From Mytilus galloprovincialis (taxonomy: Eukaryota; Mollusca; Bivalvia; Mytilida; Mytilidae), in NCBI RefSeq assembly GCF_965363235.1, contig NC_134843.1, forward strand, positions 4,526,001 through 4,590,000: 64,000 bases of DNA. Direction: 5' to 3'. This document shows positions 36,901 to 43,965 of this stretch, piece by piece (the stretch's first letter is position 1; the number at the start of each line of letters is the position of its first letter). A program made the translations under genes and the position numbers. Under the pieces are notes generated by a model. It was not told where the DNA came from. It ran no database searches and saw only the letters and a list, made by a program, of their open reading frames with translations.

Positions 36901-37130
36901 CTATTACTATTAGTTTGTCAATAATATATATATAATCATTACGCTTTCACATCAGATGAATCTTGACTGATTGGAGCAACTTTTGACAACAATCTTTCAC
37001 CAGCTTCTAAGATCTGAGCTAAGTTACGTGTGACCCTGGGTAAATCTGTCCCACTTTCCATCTCAGCTGTCAGCTGTTCCGCCTGCTGTTGCAGGTCACT
37101 GAAATTATCTGATTCCATATCCATGTTCAT
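2310..37130 (-). CDS. NUP93: Nuclear pore complex protein Nup93 (23 coding exons, complete)
   Basis: Seen: 23 exons on the minus strand join in phase into 827 codons plus stop (2484 nt), against about 819 residues in human. The N-terminus (1-62) is a predicted coiled segment with [11 protein letters not shown]. Residues about 63-190 carry [13 protein letters not shown] and [12 protein letters not shown]. The alpha-solenoid (Nic96/Nup93 family) fills the rest, with [44 protein letters not shown] and the C-terminus [15 protein letters not shown]. Known: Nup93 is the inner-ring linker of the nuclear pore. It recruits the Nup62 channel complex through its N-terminus and binds Nup188/Nup205, Nup155 and Nup35. 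The start is the first ATG of the exon (A at -3), after a spliced 5' leader (acceptor just above 37145). Introns 15 and 16 host antisense genes. Nothing looks broken. Confidence 0.97.
4455..4615. repeat. 59-bp tandem repeat (3 copies)
   Basis: The unit ggtcatcatttagaatcacg, followed by tatcacttgat and gatgattatga, occurs three times with minor changes. In NUP93 intron 22 (2430-5762), which otherwise holds only dispersed repeats and unassigned AT-rich sequence. Confidence 0.9.
4850..6215 (+). repeat. Dispersed mussel repeat (tatagctgactatgcggtat family), three copies
   Basis: Copies at about 4850-5035, 5203-5337 and 6000-6215 share ccttttatagctgactatg, attgttgaaggc and gagttgtctcattggcaatc. 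Further copies are at 12028-12170, 31045-31265 and 52235-52430 (plus), and 45362-45590 and 60497-60860 (minus). Confidence 0.85.
6243..8008 (+). repeat. Dispersed mussel repeat (ctagaggctctcaagagcct family), long copy with internal tandem
   Basis: Begins ctagaggctctcaagagcct, contains about three internal units of about 470-500 bp (gaacattattgctgtttaca near 6560, 7030, 7530), and ends with a (gac)n run followed by the hairpin cttggcccttcgggccaggt and gagct. In NUP93 intron 21 (5830-8224). Confidence 0.9.
8055..8172 (+). repeat. Dispersed mussel repeat (gttgttatccatttg tail), copy 1
   Basis: agttgttatccatttgcctg, then gatgtgtttgaaacttttg and a (t)n(a) rich end. A second copy is at about 28728-28850 in NUP93 intron 11. 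Confidence 0.75.
9113..9599. mobile_element. About 0.49-kb element with imperfect inverted ends
   Basis: The left end ccccctttaggtgtaacacc-like sequence ending cactaattc is matched by the inverted right end ccccta...catcactaattc. The ends differ at several bases; no coding capacity. In NUP93 intron 20. Confidence 0.55.
10172..10352. mobile_element. About 180-bp long-armed palindromic element
   Basis: Arms of about 55 bp (acataattgagtttgctttt through catattcaatgta on the left, inverted on the right) surround a short centre with its own palindrome (gacatgttaatgtc). It would fold into a nearly continuous hairpin. It lies 78 bp beyond the donor of NUP93 exon 19. Confidence 0.8.
11261..11815. repeat. 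82-bp tandem array copied from the NUP93 exon 18 acceptor edge
   Basis: The unit ttgttcagtaactccaacac begins inside exon 18 (11261) and recurs at 11343, 11425, 11566, 11648 and 11730, with one shortened copy near 11500. Each unit carries the last 32 plus-strand bases of the exon followed by its splice acceptor (exon edge at 11292; copies at 11374, 11456, 11515, 11597, 11679, 11761). Confidence 0.93.
11941..12476. repeat. Degenerate repeat derived from the NUP93 exon 17 donor edge
   Basis: The motif ttaccttagcaac recurs in variants at about 11940-12030 and 12265-12460 and runs into exon 17, whose own edge reads attaccttagcaagg. A dispersed mussel repeat (about 12028-12170) is inserted within it. 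Confidence 0.75.
13080..13700. repeat. Direct duplication, about 314-bp period
   Basis: Two copies share aattgtggtaaaattaat (13091 and 13405), aacttcaccctaagaa, gcttctctttgagatattca and ctctttttggcat. They differ by small indels. In NUP93 intron 16. Confidence 0.88.
13918..14633. mobile_element. TTAA-flanked miniature inverted-repeat element, copy 1 (716 bp)
   Basis: The ends are AGGGGCACTAGCTAC and, inverted, AGGGGCACTATCTGTC. Both borders are followed directly by TTAA (13914-13917 and 14634-14637), the target duplication of piggyBac-type transposition. There is no transposase frame. It is closely related to the copy at 35815-36500. It sits in NUP93 intron 16. Confidence 0.88.
15212..15733 (+). 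CDS. Ninjurin-family membrane protein, nested in NUP93 intron 16
   Basis: Seen: a 173-residue uninterrupted frame. The N-terminal amphipathic region (about 17-50, with [18 protein letters not shown] and [10 protein letters not shown]) matches the ninjurin signature. Two hydrophobic segments follow, at about 56-81 and 151-168. Known: ninjurins are small plasma-membrane proteins. NINJ1 oligomerises through its amphipathic helices to rupture the membrane late in lytic cell death, and ninjurins were also described as adhesion molecules. Whether this one resembles NINJ1 or NINJ2 cannot be told. The polar stretch between the hydrophobic segments is about 69 residues and highly charged, clearly longer than the roughly 25-30 of vertebrate members. 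A good acceptor (tttttatacttttcag, ending 15187) precedes the ATG, so a non-coding 5' exon is likely. It is antisense to NUP93. Confidence 0.9.
   Translation: MNKEKVQVIKSKGTMNNSYVNQKAKAQGSLTTALLLSNVSLVKTLLQKKECKLQTVCIAGVLLICLSIMLQIVVGVMLVILSRREQYMVKQMEQEDREKEAYISKHIKEETMADASYQIGPDDDKTSFGIDPVKKEERKRKKRLMYRLNTCVLVLTFLVAIINIIINGLNFNE
15890..15901 (+). terminator. Candidate polyadenylation signals of the ninjurin gene
   Basis: Two consecutive AATAAA hexamers (15890-15895 and 15896-15901), about 157 bases after the ninjurin stop codon, on the same strand. Confidence 0.6.
17074..17386. repeat. 45-bp tandem array upstream of the B-box gene (7 copies)
   Basis: Units start at 17074, 17119, 17164, 17209, 17254, 17299 and 17344. 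Each begins accagcagaatctgactaaa and ends ttgataacgt, with only a few substitutions. The 45-bp period is divisible by three, so the minus strand stays open as a 15-residue repeat ([18 protein letters not shown]). I regard that frame as a by-product. The array ends about 146 bp before the B-box start codon. Confidence 0.95.
17532..18671 (+). CDS. B-box zinc-finger protein with NHL/beta-propeller-like C-terminus, intronless
   Basis: Seen: one 379-codon frame. Residues 10-53 form a B-box-type zinc finger: Cys14, Cys17, Cys27, Cys30, Cys35, Cys38, His43, His52, with [17 protein letters not shown] at the core. A short Lys/Glu/Gln-rich linker (58-85) follows, then about 290 residues of repeating beta-rich units. 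These have the look of TRIM/NHL propeller blades, for example [20 protein letters not shown] and [17 protein letters not shown]. There is no RING domain and no long coiled coil, so it is not a canonical TRIM ubiquitin ligase. Known: intronless B-box/NHL-like genes are greatly expanded in bivalves; individual functions are mostly unknown. The first ATG is used; a second Met follows two codons later. It lies antisense in NUP93 intron 16, with a 45-bp tandem array upstream and a long A tract downstream. Confidence 0.85.
   Translation: MAMSYPLGQCPIQCQLCDRDPKVKWKCVDCDLLMCSNCKAKVHSKFKADKEHKILDLKEVGQREKEEGQQSKEAAQGKKVETLSGFKLVKISPTYMKLINIKEYPIKMLDIKFLAVSLNDIVWIGNGDKESSHIFGSYKALQSGKLVGDKFTIRNSFNLIVSDIAVTPCNDILLATSESRLKQIKAGSIYVTDSVYCEELSGLCSVHVTNEGRVIVGGITLIVVMDTNGNHLKRYEKDKNNESIFDGLICSITSMVNGNIFVIQTSIKKSVVVLGKEDIINNYVGSPSINRYGEFSPKSIVATPLDNVIVADDINHTLHILDHNDQLLTTYNTKDIRILFPTTLAITMEGPFAVLYLGCHTILGTSNSGMLYKINYTGF
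18717..18915 (+). repeat. About 52-bp repeats and a long A tract downstream of the B-box gene
   Basis: Three diverged copies of a unit of about 52 bp (shared core gtcactctggaaagtgtt) run from about 18717 to 18880. An uninterrupted run of about 27 adenines (18888-18914) follows. The A tract is on the coding strand of the B-box gene, about 215 bases past its stop codon. Confidence 0.8.
19785..20240 (+). repeat. Dispersed mussel repeat (actcgcactatcattttcca ... gtggggcataaaa family)
   Basis: Starts gaatgtgtccaaagtacatg and ends tactatcgtaggtggggcat. A second partial copy follows at about 20310-20500. Others are at 24430-24732 (plus, with a cggacggacgaacg simple repeat) and 57775-58437 (minus, with an internal threefold repeat of about 120 bp). 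Confidence 0.85.
20505..21425 (-). repeat. Dispersed mussel repeat (ccctgaacagttggggcaa family)
   Basis: Starts ttgccgagcacagcctgata, then accctgaacagttggggcaa, and proceeds through several related blocks of about 120 bp to a gtggggcataaaa tail. Relatives are at 12628-12990, 53400-54365 (opposite orientation) and 55375-55990. Lies in NUP93 intron 16. Confidence 0.8.
21735..31372 (-). CDS. NUP93: NUP93 coding exons 9-16
   Basis: Exon 9 31275-31372, exon 10 30663-30722, exon 11 30068-30145, exon 12 28267-28445, exon 13 27228-27419, exon 14 25023-25149, exon 15 24019-24091, exon 16 21735-21779. They encode residues 313-596 of the solenoid, including [17 protein letters not shown] (exon 9), [18 protein letters not shown] across exons 11-12, [13 protein letters not shown] (exon 13) and [20 protein letters not shown] (exon 14). 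Intron 10 (30146-30662) and intron 11 (28446-30067) border or contain dispersed repeats. Intron 15 (21780-24018) contains the C1q remnant on the other strand. Confidence 0.95.
22487..23777 (+). pseudogene. C1q-domain secreted protein gene, three exons, disabled
   Basis: Seen: exon 1 22487-22577 begins with ATG and encodes a signal-peptide-like start (hydrophobic [14 protein letters not shown]). Exon 2 is 22877-22930 and exon 3 starts at 23346; all have GT-AG borders in matching phase. Exon 3 encodes the start of a C1q globular domain ([19 protein letters not shown], ITNLxNGYNP-like motif, GIFTA). Near 23520-23535 the frame shifts and meets TGA at 23540. The domain's second half continues in another frame ([25 protein letters not shown]) to TAA at 23775-23777, with a further in-frame TAG at 23601-23603. 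Known: C1q-domain proteins are a vastly expanded family of secreted lectin-like immune recognition molecules in mussels. This copy cannot make a full domain. It is antisense within NUP93 intron 15. Confidence 0.85.
24430..24732 (+). repeat. Dispersed mussel repeat, ctcgcactatcattttccat family, second copy
   Basis: Same start and end as 19785-20240, with an expanded simple repeat of cgga/caga units at 24635-24685. In NUP93 intron 14. Confidence 0.85.
25955..26104. repeat. 30-bp tandem array (5 copies)
   Basis: The unit tagtggattaaggaatattt repeats at about 25963, 25993, 26023, 26053 and 26083. The period keeps a plus frame open as a ten-residue repeat ([10 protein letters not shown]); no other coding sign. 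Confidence 0.92.
26271..26911. repeat. 70-bp tandem array (about 9 copies)
   Basis: Near-identical units (gaacaaaccctccctcccaa, then catggaacaggtaacagaag) repeat every 70 bp with few substitutions. Because 70 is not divisible by three, the minus strand shows staggered short open frames; these are artefacts of the array. In NUP93 intron 13. Confidence 0.95.
26937..27135. mobile_element. 199-bp miniature inverted-repeat element
   Basis: Ends GGGTCTCATTGGGG and CCCCAATGAGACCC are perfect 14-bp inverts. The interior is comparatively rich in CG dinucleotides (cgtaagcgtgaaacgtgaaa). It lies directly beside the 70-bp tandem array in NUP93 intron 13. Confidence 0.82.
29285..30055 (+). repeat. Dispersed mussel repeat (ctagaggctctcaagagcct family), short copy
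   Basis: Same start and internal sequence as 6243-8008, but with a single internal unit and a shorter end (gtcaagtgagctaaaaa). It ends about 13 bp from NUP93 exon 11. Fragments of the family also occur at 10975-11012 and 44327-44357. Confidence 0.88.
31427..31800. repeat. Diverged copies of the NUP93 exon 8 donor edge
   Basis: The exon 8 end (about 31700-31800) is followed by two weaker copies in intron 8, at about 31524-31632 and 31427-31500. All share tacctctaaattgggtatat-like sequence and cattgaga. Confidence 0.75.
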
Positions 37131-37145
37131 TGTGACTTTTTTGCC
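31723..37145 (-). CDS. NUP93: NUP93 coding exons 1-8
   Basis: Plus-strand coordinates: exon 1 36943-37145 (coding from 37130), exon 2 35468-35585, exon 3 34915-34977, exon 4 34239-34367, exon 5 33653-33727, exon 6 32918-33010, exon 7 32247-32386, exon 8 31723-31852. They encode residues 1-312. Every intron is GT-AG on the minus strand, and the phases close exactly: exon 1 ends two bases into an Ala codon, and exon 7 two bases into a Thr codon. Exon 1 has an acceptor directly upstream of the start codon, so at least one non-coding first exon lies at higher coordinates. Intron 2 to 1 (35586-36942) contains a TTAA-flanked element. Confidence 0.95.
31890..32100. repeat. About 95-bp tandem repeat in NUP93 intron 7
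   Basis: actaaatccattggatgtat recurs about 2.5 times with gtaattggctttgaactac at unit ends. Confidence 0.8.
35815..36500. mobile_element. TTAA-flanked miniature inverted-repeat element, copy 2 (686 bp)
   Basis: The ends are AGGGGCACTAACTAC and, inverted, AGGGGCACTAGCTGCC, with TTAA at 35811-35814 and 36501-36504. It shares long internal stretches with copy 1 (for example ttgcaagtgaataatttgac). It sits in NUP93 intron 1. Confidence 0.88.
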
Positions 37146-37976
37146 CTAAAATCATAAAAACAGAAAAACTACATAACTTCATACCAACTAGAGTCGTAAT
37201 AATATACGAGAAATAGGAGAATGTGAAACTTTTTATTTTTCATTGTCTAGGATATGTTTAAAATAATATACCTTCAGTTATCAGCATAGTGTATAGATGT
37301 ATAAATCAATATGTATGTAGAGTCAAAATTTAACTAAAGAATCAGTTAGATTCAAAATCAAATTAAAAGATAATATATTCTTGATATAATTCAGACTCAA
37401 AAGGTCAATGTAAATATTTGTTTCTGTCTTAACCATGTTAACAGGGTAAAAGGTTCAAATATTTTCATTATCAATCAAAAAAGCAAATGGTATACACAAA
37501 TGTTTGGATAAAATAGGGGGTTATTATTTAATAAATATAGTTATTGTATTTAAGCCACTCTACATAATGTGAATATGTTTAACATTAAGTTACAACTAGT
37601 GTTATTTTAAATTGTAATTGAACTGTGGCAAATATTTTATTTTGTTTTTAAACAATTGTTCGATCTCTATTTGCATGTACATAGTGCCACAGTTTCGGGA
37701 TATTCCACATTCTGGCACCAGTGTCTTTCCCCTACCAGGAAGAAGAAGATAAAAATCTAACTGCCATTTTACTCTTTTTTTTGTATCTGTTTATAGACCA
37801 TCAGTTAAATCAACGATTTATTTTTCTATAAATCTATCATTTCAAAAGTAAATAAACTTTCCTGTTGTTAATTTTTTCTTCTCGTCTCTAATTAGTGAGA
37901 CAGAAATTCAGTACTCCATCAACATACTAACAATAATGTGTTGGGCACTGATTTAACTATGTGCTTGTCCCCACAG

Positions 37977-40900
37977 TATATATGTTCCGGTCCATACGAG
38001 TATTTGGACCATACGCGTATGGTCATGACCATATGGGTATATACTCATATGGTCCGACCATACGCATATGGTCGGGGTAACTAACAAGTTTACAGGTAAC
38101 ACCTAACTCTTCATAAGGTATAACCCTTGTAGTTGTCACGTCATTAAAAAGACGATATCAAAGGTCATTTCATTATATTATAATAAAACAATAAGCAGTT
38201 TCGTGCATTTAATTTTACTCACTAGTCACTATAGTAAACACATTTTATACATAAAGTCATTACCGACTTGTTGTTACGAGTACATGGCAATATATATGTC
38301 GACTTAGGTAGATATTTCCATAATTTCTTAATTGAATTTCCCGGAGACCTCGGTATCACTGCACGCAGTTGATAAGCATTGGCTAGCTTTTCCCTCGAAT
38401 GCAAATGGTGTAACTGCAAAGGATCATGCACAATCAAGACGTGCAAATGCAGAAAAAGTTATGGTACTGTGTAAAAGTACATGCCATCCTAAGCGTAAAT
38501 TTAAGAATACAATTCGCGATGAATACTATCTGTGGCATCTATTTTTGATTTTTTTATAGCCTTTGAATTATAAAATTAATACATTTTCATGTAAACATCA
38601 TTGGTTTTATTTTAGATAAAGTTTATTAATATTTGAAAAAATACCTATATGGTCCAAATACTCATATGGTCCTGCCCGTTAATAACCAAACCAGTATATA
38701 TACAGTACGCCCAGAGAGTTTGTAATCGCGAACTTTTATCACCGATTTCCGAGTGTAGCGGTGTGACACTGCGAATCACGGATTCTACTCCCAATTTCCT
38801 CCAAAGATTCTCTCCCAACACCGCGTGGCTGTTAATTGGTTTATTACCCATCGGATGAACTGAAAATTAATGACGCGTGACAACATAATCGGATTAGCCA
38901 GATTTATTACATTTGTACATTTAATCGATCTTGATTGCACCTGTGTGCTTTAAAATACGTTATTTAAATGTCCATTCATTGTCAGATAAAAGTGTGACAT
39001 TTTTATTTAAAATAAGATAATTATTCTTGTATGTATATGCCCATGTCATTGTCATATTAAATAAAACGTAAAAACGTATAAAAATACGAATAAAACACTT
39101 ATTTAGTATTTTCATTATAGTCCGATCAGGTCATAATTTTTGTTTTTTCAACAAAGTTTCAACAAAGATGATTTTACCACAATTAGAATCTTTTATGACC
39201 TACTCAGTGAATATCCGGTTCATTAATAGTTCAATATTATATAATTAATATCAACTGGCTTAAAACAAAATGTTGTTTTTACGGTAATTTGTCCAATCTA
39301 AATCAAACCCTAGAGTTAATTTATCGGACCAACAAGTGAACTCTGTTACTTTCAATTTATTTTGAAATGTAAAATATTATGTTTCACTACCTCGGTAGAT
39401 TACCGACTTGAAATATTTGAATTTAAAAAAGAAACTGTAAAGTGACAAATAGTTTTGTATGCAATGTGGCAGCCCTATATTCATAAATACTGAGATAATT
39501 CCCCGCCCAGACACAACACAATAATCACAACCTTATTTAATTATATGAAGAAATAAAATCATGTGTTTTTTATCTGTTATGATCTGTTATTGATCTTTTA
39601 TTATTTAAAATAAAATTGGATTGGCGCAATCCGTATTTTACTGCTGTTAAAAGTCCTCGGCGAAATATAAAAAGAAGTATTTCAACAATTTATACTATAG
39701 AATATTAAAATGAAATTATATCGTACAAGAAAGAAATATGTAAAAAAAAATGTGGATCGGATTTTTACGATCGACACATTTTCACAGAGGATCTCTACCA
39801 ACGCCCATCAGGAACTGAACGACATGCATCCTGTTTTCATCTACCATTAATGTATAGTGTTGACTATGGAAGTATAAATAATGTCCAGGTTTATGTCCTC
39901 TGTTGACTGAGAAACGTATAAATAAAAGGCTGATGTTCGTTTATTCAGAAAAGGAATAAAATTTAGAATCCGGTTAATCAATTGTAAAAGGACCTTCTAG
40001 AGCCTCAATCTTAACGCATACAAATGTCAATCATTACATGAATTTTCCCACGGTTATCCAGAAAGGTCACCTGAGTTTACTGTTACATGATACTATTTCC
40101 CGCCAAATAAAAATCTCGTGGACAAAATTGATGTCACTATTTTTAGCATTCAATATTGTGAGCGAAGTCAAGTTCAAGTTCAACCACGCACTGTTGATCA
40201 CTGAGATGCGTGTCGTCTTCCCACGGCAATTAATTGTTTTAAAAATATTTAAAGATAACTGTTCTAAATACAACACAAAGGTTTACATTCATTGTGCGTA
40301 AATGAATATTATGCAACGACGAGTTGATGCAGCTATAGAAGTATTCCTGTTGTAGCCGAAATGTATTATATCCTAAAGTAATGCTAATCGTGAAGAGAAA
40401 ATGCCGTAGACTTATTAAGCATAACGAATGGTGAATAGTATTTTCTTTTTTACTTGCATATACAAGTTTTAAGACACGTAATTTTCTTTAAACTCACTGC
40501 TCACATTTTATACCTTCAGCGTTAGTTTCCGTTTATTTTCACGCAAGTATGTCTCTTTTCGTAAGTTATATCAATTACCGATAAATAAAAAACGAGGTCA
40601 TAATCAAGTATAATTTTTTTTTATAAAACTTTAATGCAATTGAAAGCATTAACAACAACGTTTTGGATTTTAAAACTTTTATTTTGTAATCGTAAAATGG
40701 AAATGGCGTAGAATTATTAGCATAACAGATAAGGAATAATATTTTCTTTTTTACTTGTAGTATAAAAAACTTTGAGACGTGTAATTTTTCTTTAAACTGC
40801 CCTCATTTATTCAGCGTTAGTCTCCGTTTATTGTTGCACAATTATATCTCTTTTAGTAAATTAAATATTTATTTACTGATAAAAAAACGGAAGTCAAAAT

Positions 40901-41406
40901 CAAATATAGTTGTTTAAAAACTTGATTAAAATGTACAGAGTAATTGAAAGAATTAACAACAACGTTTTGCTTTTTATTTTAATCTTTCATTTGTTTCAAG
41001 CAATCAGATATAACCTGATAATCAATAGACAGGAAATACAATTGTTTAATTACATTAGAAATCTCTCATACCTTGACTGTCGCGTGCCGGCATAGATCAG
41101 ACGGATTAGGGCAATTAATTACCTGGTGTCACACCGCGTCACACCAGACTGGGAGAGATGTCGCTAATACAATAAACAAAAGGTAGCGGATTTACGCGGA
41201 AGTCGGAGGGAATACTCCCAAATTTCTCCGAGAATTTTGGGAGGGATGTCGGAGTTTCCTGGTGTTACACCAGGAAAAATATCGGAGTATGGAGTTCGGG
41301 ATTACAAACTCCTTGGGCGTACTGTACTCATATGGTCCGACCATACGCGTACAGTCGGACCATACCCGTATGGTCCAAATACTCATATGGTCCGGAACAT
41401 ATATAT
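37977..41406. mobile_element. Foldback-like element with inverted ends made of GGTCCATACG-type units
   Basis: The left end (37977-38024) and right end (41358-41406) are inverted copies of about 48 bp with only a few mismatches (shared core gagtatttggaccatacg). Next to each are further short palindromic units such as ccatacgcgtatgg. A second inner pair is also inverted: 38640-38830 against about 41150-41345, sharing ggagtttgtaatc-like sequence and ggtgtgacac. The interior holds a direct duplication of about 295-bp spacing (about 40395-40620 and 40690-40915). No transposase is recognisable; the longest plus frame inside (40038-40301) has no features I know. Confidence 0.7.
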
Positions 41407-42177
41407 ATAAAAAAGACATTTTACTAAAATAGAAAACATTGAAACTATTTCTTCCCATTTGTCTATATTATTATTATAACTGTTATAATTGATAGAAAGT
41501 CTGGTGCCTGTGTATGAACAAGACTGGTACACCAAATAGTGACAGGATAGTCAATATAATGAAGTAGGAGGAAAATGACTGAAACAAATTGTCTCTTTGG
41601 CACATTCCCCCATTTCCATTCTCAATTTTATATTTAAATTTTAATTATTTTACCATTGCAATGAACACAATAATTTTAAAGCATAAACAAAATTCGAGGG
41701 ATACATATGCTTTTCATTTTATCAGGGACAAAACAAACTATTTGTTGTCTCATCATAAAAAAGTAACCTTTTCATATGGCAAAGCCTATTCTGTCAATCC
41801 TTATTGATGTTCTTCAACCGGTTCAAAACCGCCAAAGGAAAATCAGAATGATTTGAAGTTGAATCATTAAAATGTTTTAGTTAACGTAAGTTATCCTCTG
41901 GATTATATTCAAACGTCTCATTTACCTTGATTTATCCAAAATGTCTGCGCCCAGCTTTCGTCAGGTGTTTTCCAGGATTGCAATATTTTAAGTGAACTTT
42001 CCATTTAGAGAAAGTTTTTTTTGATAAATTAGATTCTTGGTAAGTTTTCACAAGTAAAATTGTACTGTTATCCAATATCATTTTTATCATACATGCTGAG
42101 TCTACAAAACATGGTGGCTTTTGCAGTTTTGCTTTTTTGTCCTTTTATAGCCTATAGGGACGTAGTCTTAGAAGTAG

Positions 42178-42300
42178 TCCAAGGCGTCAAAGAAAAAATT
42201 ATAATAGCCTTTCAAGACGTCATAATTATTTGGACTTTCGTAAGGCGTCAAAGAAAAAATTATAATAGCCTTTCAAGACGTCATAATTATTTGGACTAAT
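42178..42300. repeat. 61-bp tandem repeat with GACGTCAT motifs
   Basis: Two near-identical 61-bp units (aaggcgtcaaag through atttggact) carry GACGTCAT at 42216 and 42277. A diverged third copy lies at about 42355-42415 (GACGTCAT at 42388). Confidence 0.85.
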
Positions 42301-42475
42301 AGTTGTATAGATAATCATGCCGTCTGCTGTTGGTATTTTTTTGGTCGCAGGAAGGCATCAAAGCAAACATTTATAATAGCCTTCCTAGACGTCATTACTA
42401 TTTGGACTAAGGCCGTAGGGGTAAACATTCAACAGTAAAATATATAATTATGGAAAGATTATCAGGTTTTCTACC

Positions 42476-42593
42476 CATTGATATCGTAAAATATCAGCCA
42501 CAAGACACAATGTGAACCTTTTGGCTGGTGAGCGCAGCAAAGCTAAAAAGTTTCACATTTTGTTGAGTGGCTGATATTTTATGATATCAATGT
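42476..42593. repeat. 118-bp near-palindrome
   Basis: The left arm cattgatatcgtaaaatatc is matched by the inverted right arm gatattttatgatatcaatg. Pairing continues inward through gccac/gtggc and on to ccttttggct/agctaaaaag, leaving a short loop rich in GC. Confidence 0.8.
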
Positions 42594-42613
42594 GAAAGGG
42601 GTCTCTTCCGGTA

Positions 42614-43075
42614 ATATGAGGCAGGCATTACCTGTAAATGGGGACGAAGTATGTATGAATTATTTTTTTGTAACATAAATATTTGTTAAAAAAATGAAAC
42701 GAAAATACCGTAACGTTTCCGATTTTGGTTCTGTTGTAAGGGATTTTAGTTGTGACGTTATTTAAGTTATGACGTCATATGCAATGTAAACAAAGAAACG
42801 CTATCATCAGATAACAGTTTTTCATATCAAGGAATTATTAAAAATGAAATTGGTATTGTGTTCCTTCCTATTTTATACTAGACTGATAAATATATATTTT
42901 ACTCAAAGTTTCATTCAAACAAGACCGGAAAAGGGAAGTACATTGTAGATTTCTGTGCAGATGCGGGGATTCAAAACATGACATCAAAAAAATTGAACGA
43001 TTTTGAGTTCAATAGTACAATGAAAATATCGGGAAAATTTTCCCGATTTTTTTTTTTATTGATTTTTCTACTGTT
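42614..43075 (+). mobile_element. Dispersed element, copy 1 (right end missing)
   Basis: Closely similar to 52852-53300: both start taatatgaggcag, run through aatggggacgaagt, then share gtgtaacgtttccgattttg-like and aaacaaagaaacgct segments. Copy 1 lacks the closing gacttcgtccccat found in copy 2. Confidence 0.75.
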
Positions 43076-43654
43076 ATTATAAATGAAATAACCAAAAGAC
43101 TTTCTAAGGTTTGGATAGTTTTATTACCAGAGAATAAAAACTCTGAAATAACAAATTTTTAAACATTAATGATAGTTCATGTAACATATAGAATATATTA
43201 TACACATATTATATCACAGACAATTTTAATACAGTTCAAACGATTCCTAATATAATAGTGTTACTATAAACAGTAGATACACATTTACAAAAATGTACTA
43301 TGGAATGTTCATTCATTCAATTGTGTAGTGAAATGTACATCACATGTCACATGTACTTTAACAAACCGGTTTCTGTGACCGACATTTAAATATAACGGTA
43401 ACCATTTTCATTGCGTCTACAACCAAATAGATTTAAATATATCTTAAAATTACTTCTCGTAAGTACATGAAAGTTTACAATTAAACTTAATAAATATTAC
43501 AACATTCAAAAAGTATTTACTATGTCGGAATACCGACATATAAATTCTACCACTGGTTTGCTAAAAACGCGCAAATCGCCAATGGAAATAATCCATGACT
43601 AACTATCATTTCTATAGTATGAAATAATACAAAAACTACAAATTATGCGCTTAC

Positions 43655-43721
43655 CACTTGTGGAGTGAGTTCTCCAGTAAATAAGGAACTTGGCACAAAG
43701 TAAATAATCTACATCAGAGTC
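43655..43721 (-). other. Candidate leader exon of NUP93
   Basis: On the minus strand, 67 bases are bounded by a good acceptor (ttggttttcag before GACTCTG) and a strong donor (CAAGTG followed by gtaagc). The position, upstream of NUP93 and on its strand, suits a 5' untranslated exon. One frame is open throughout, so an exon of an unrecognised gene is also possible. Confidence 0.35.
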
Positions 43722-43756
43722 CTGAAAACCAAAATACAAGGCCATAAAAAAGAATA

Positions 43757-43965
43757 GGTATGTTTGCCCAAACGCTACCTACCCAGAAAAAAGCTGCCTA
43801 CTCAAATTCTTTTTTTGTCCTAATTTGAAAAAGTTTTTTTTTTATCAGATAGGCATTAAGACTAATAGACAACTGATACTTCAATTTCTCTTTTTCAAAA
43901 AAGAAAAAGAAAATGCCTACCTACCTACCCTCTGTCACAACCTTTGGGTAGGGTTTGGGCAAACC
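43757..43965. mobile_element. 209-bp inverted-repeat element
   Basis: The left end ggtatgtttgcccaaacgct is mirrored by the right end gggtagggtttgggcaaacc. The interior is polypurine/polypyrimidine without coding capacity. It is a typical miniature inverted-repeat element by size and structure. Confidence 0.7.

Noticed and set aside
40038..40301. 87-codon plus-strand frame inside the foldback-like element as a transposase
   Set aside because: Too short, and no recognisable catalytic or DNA-binding motif.
41950..42040. Short plus-strand frame MSAPSFRQVFSRIAIF followed by a good gtaagt donor at 42036-42041
   Set aside because: The frame stops before the donor and matches no protein I know. It could be a DUS2 leader exon, but nothing else supports that.
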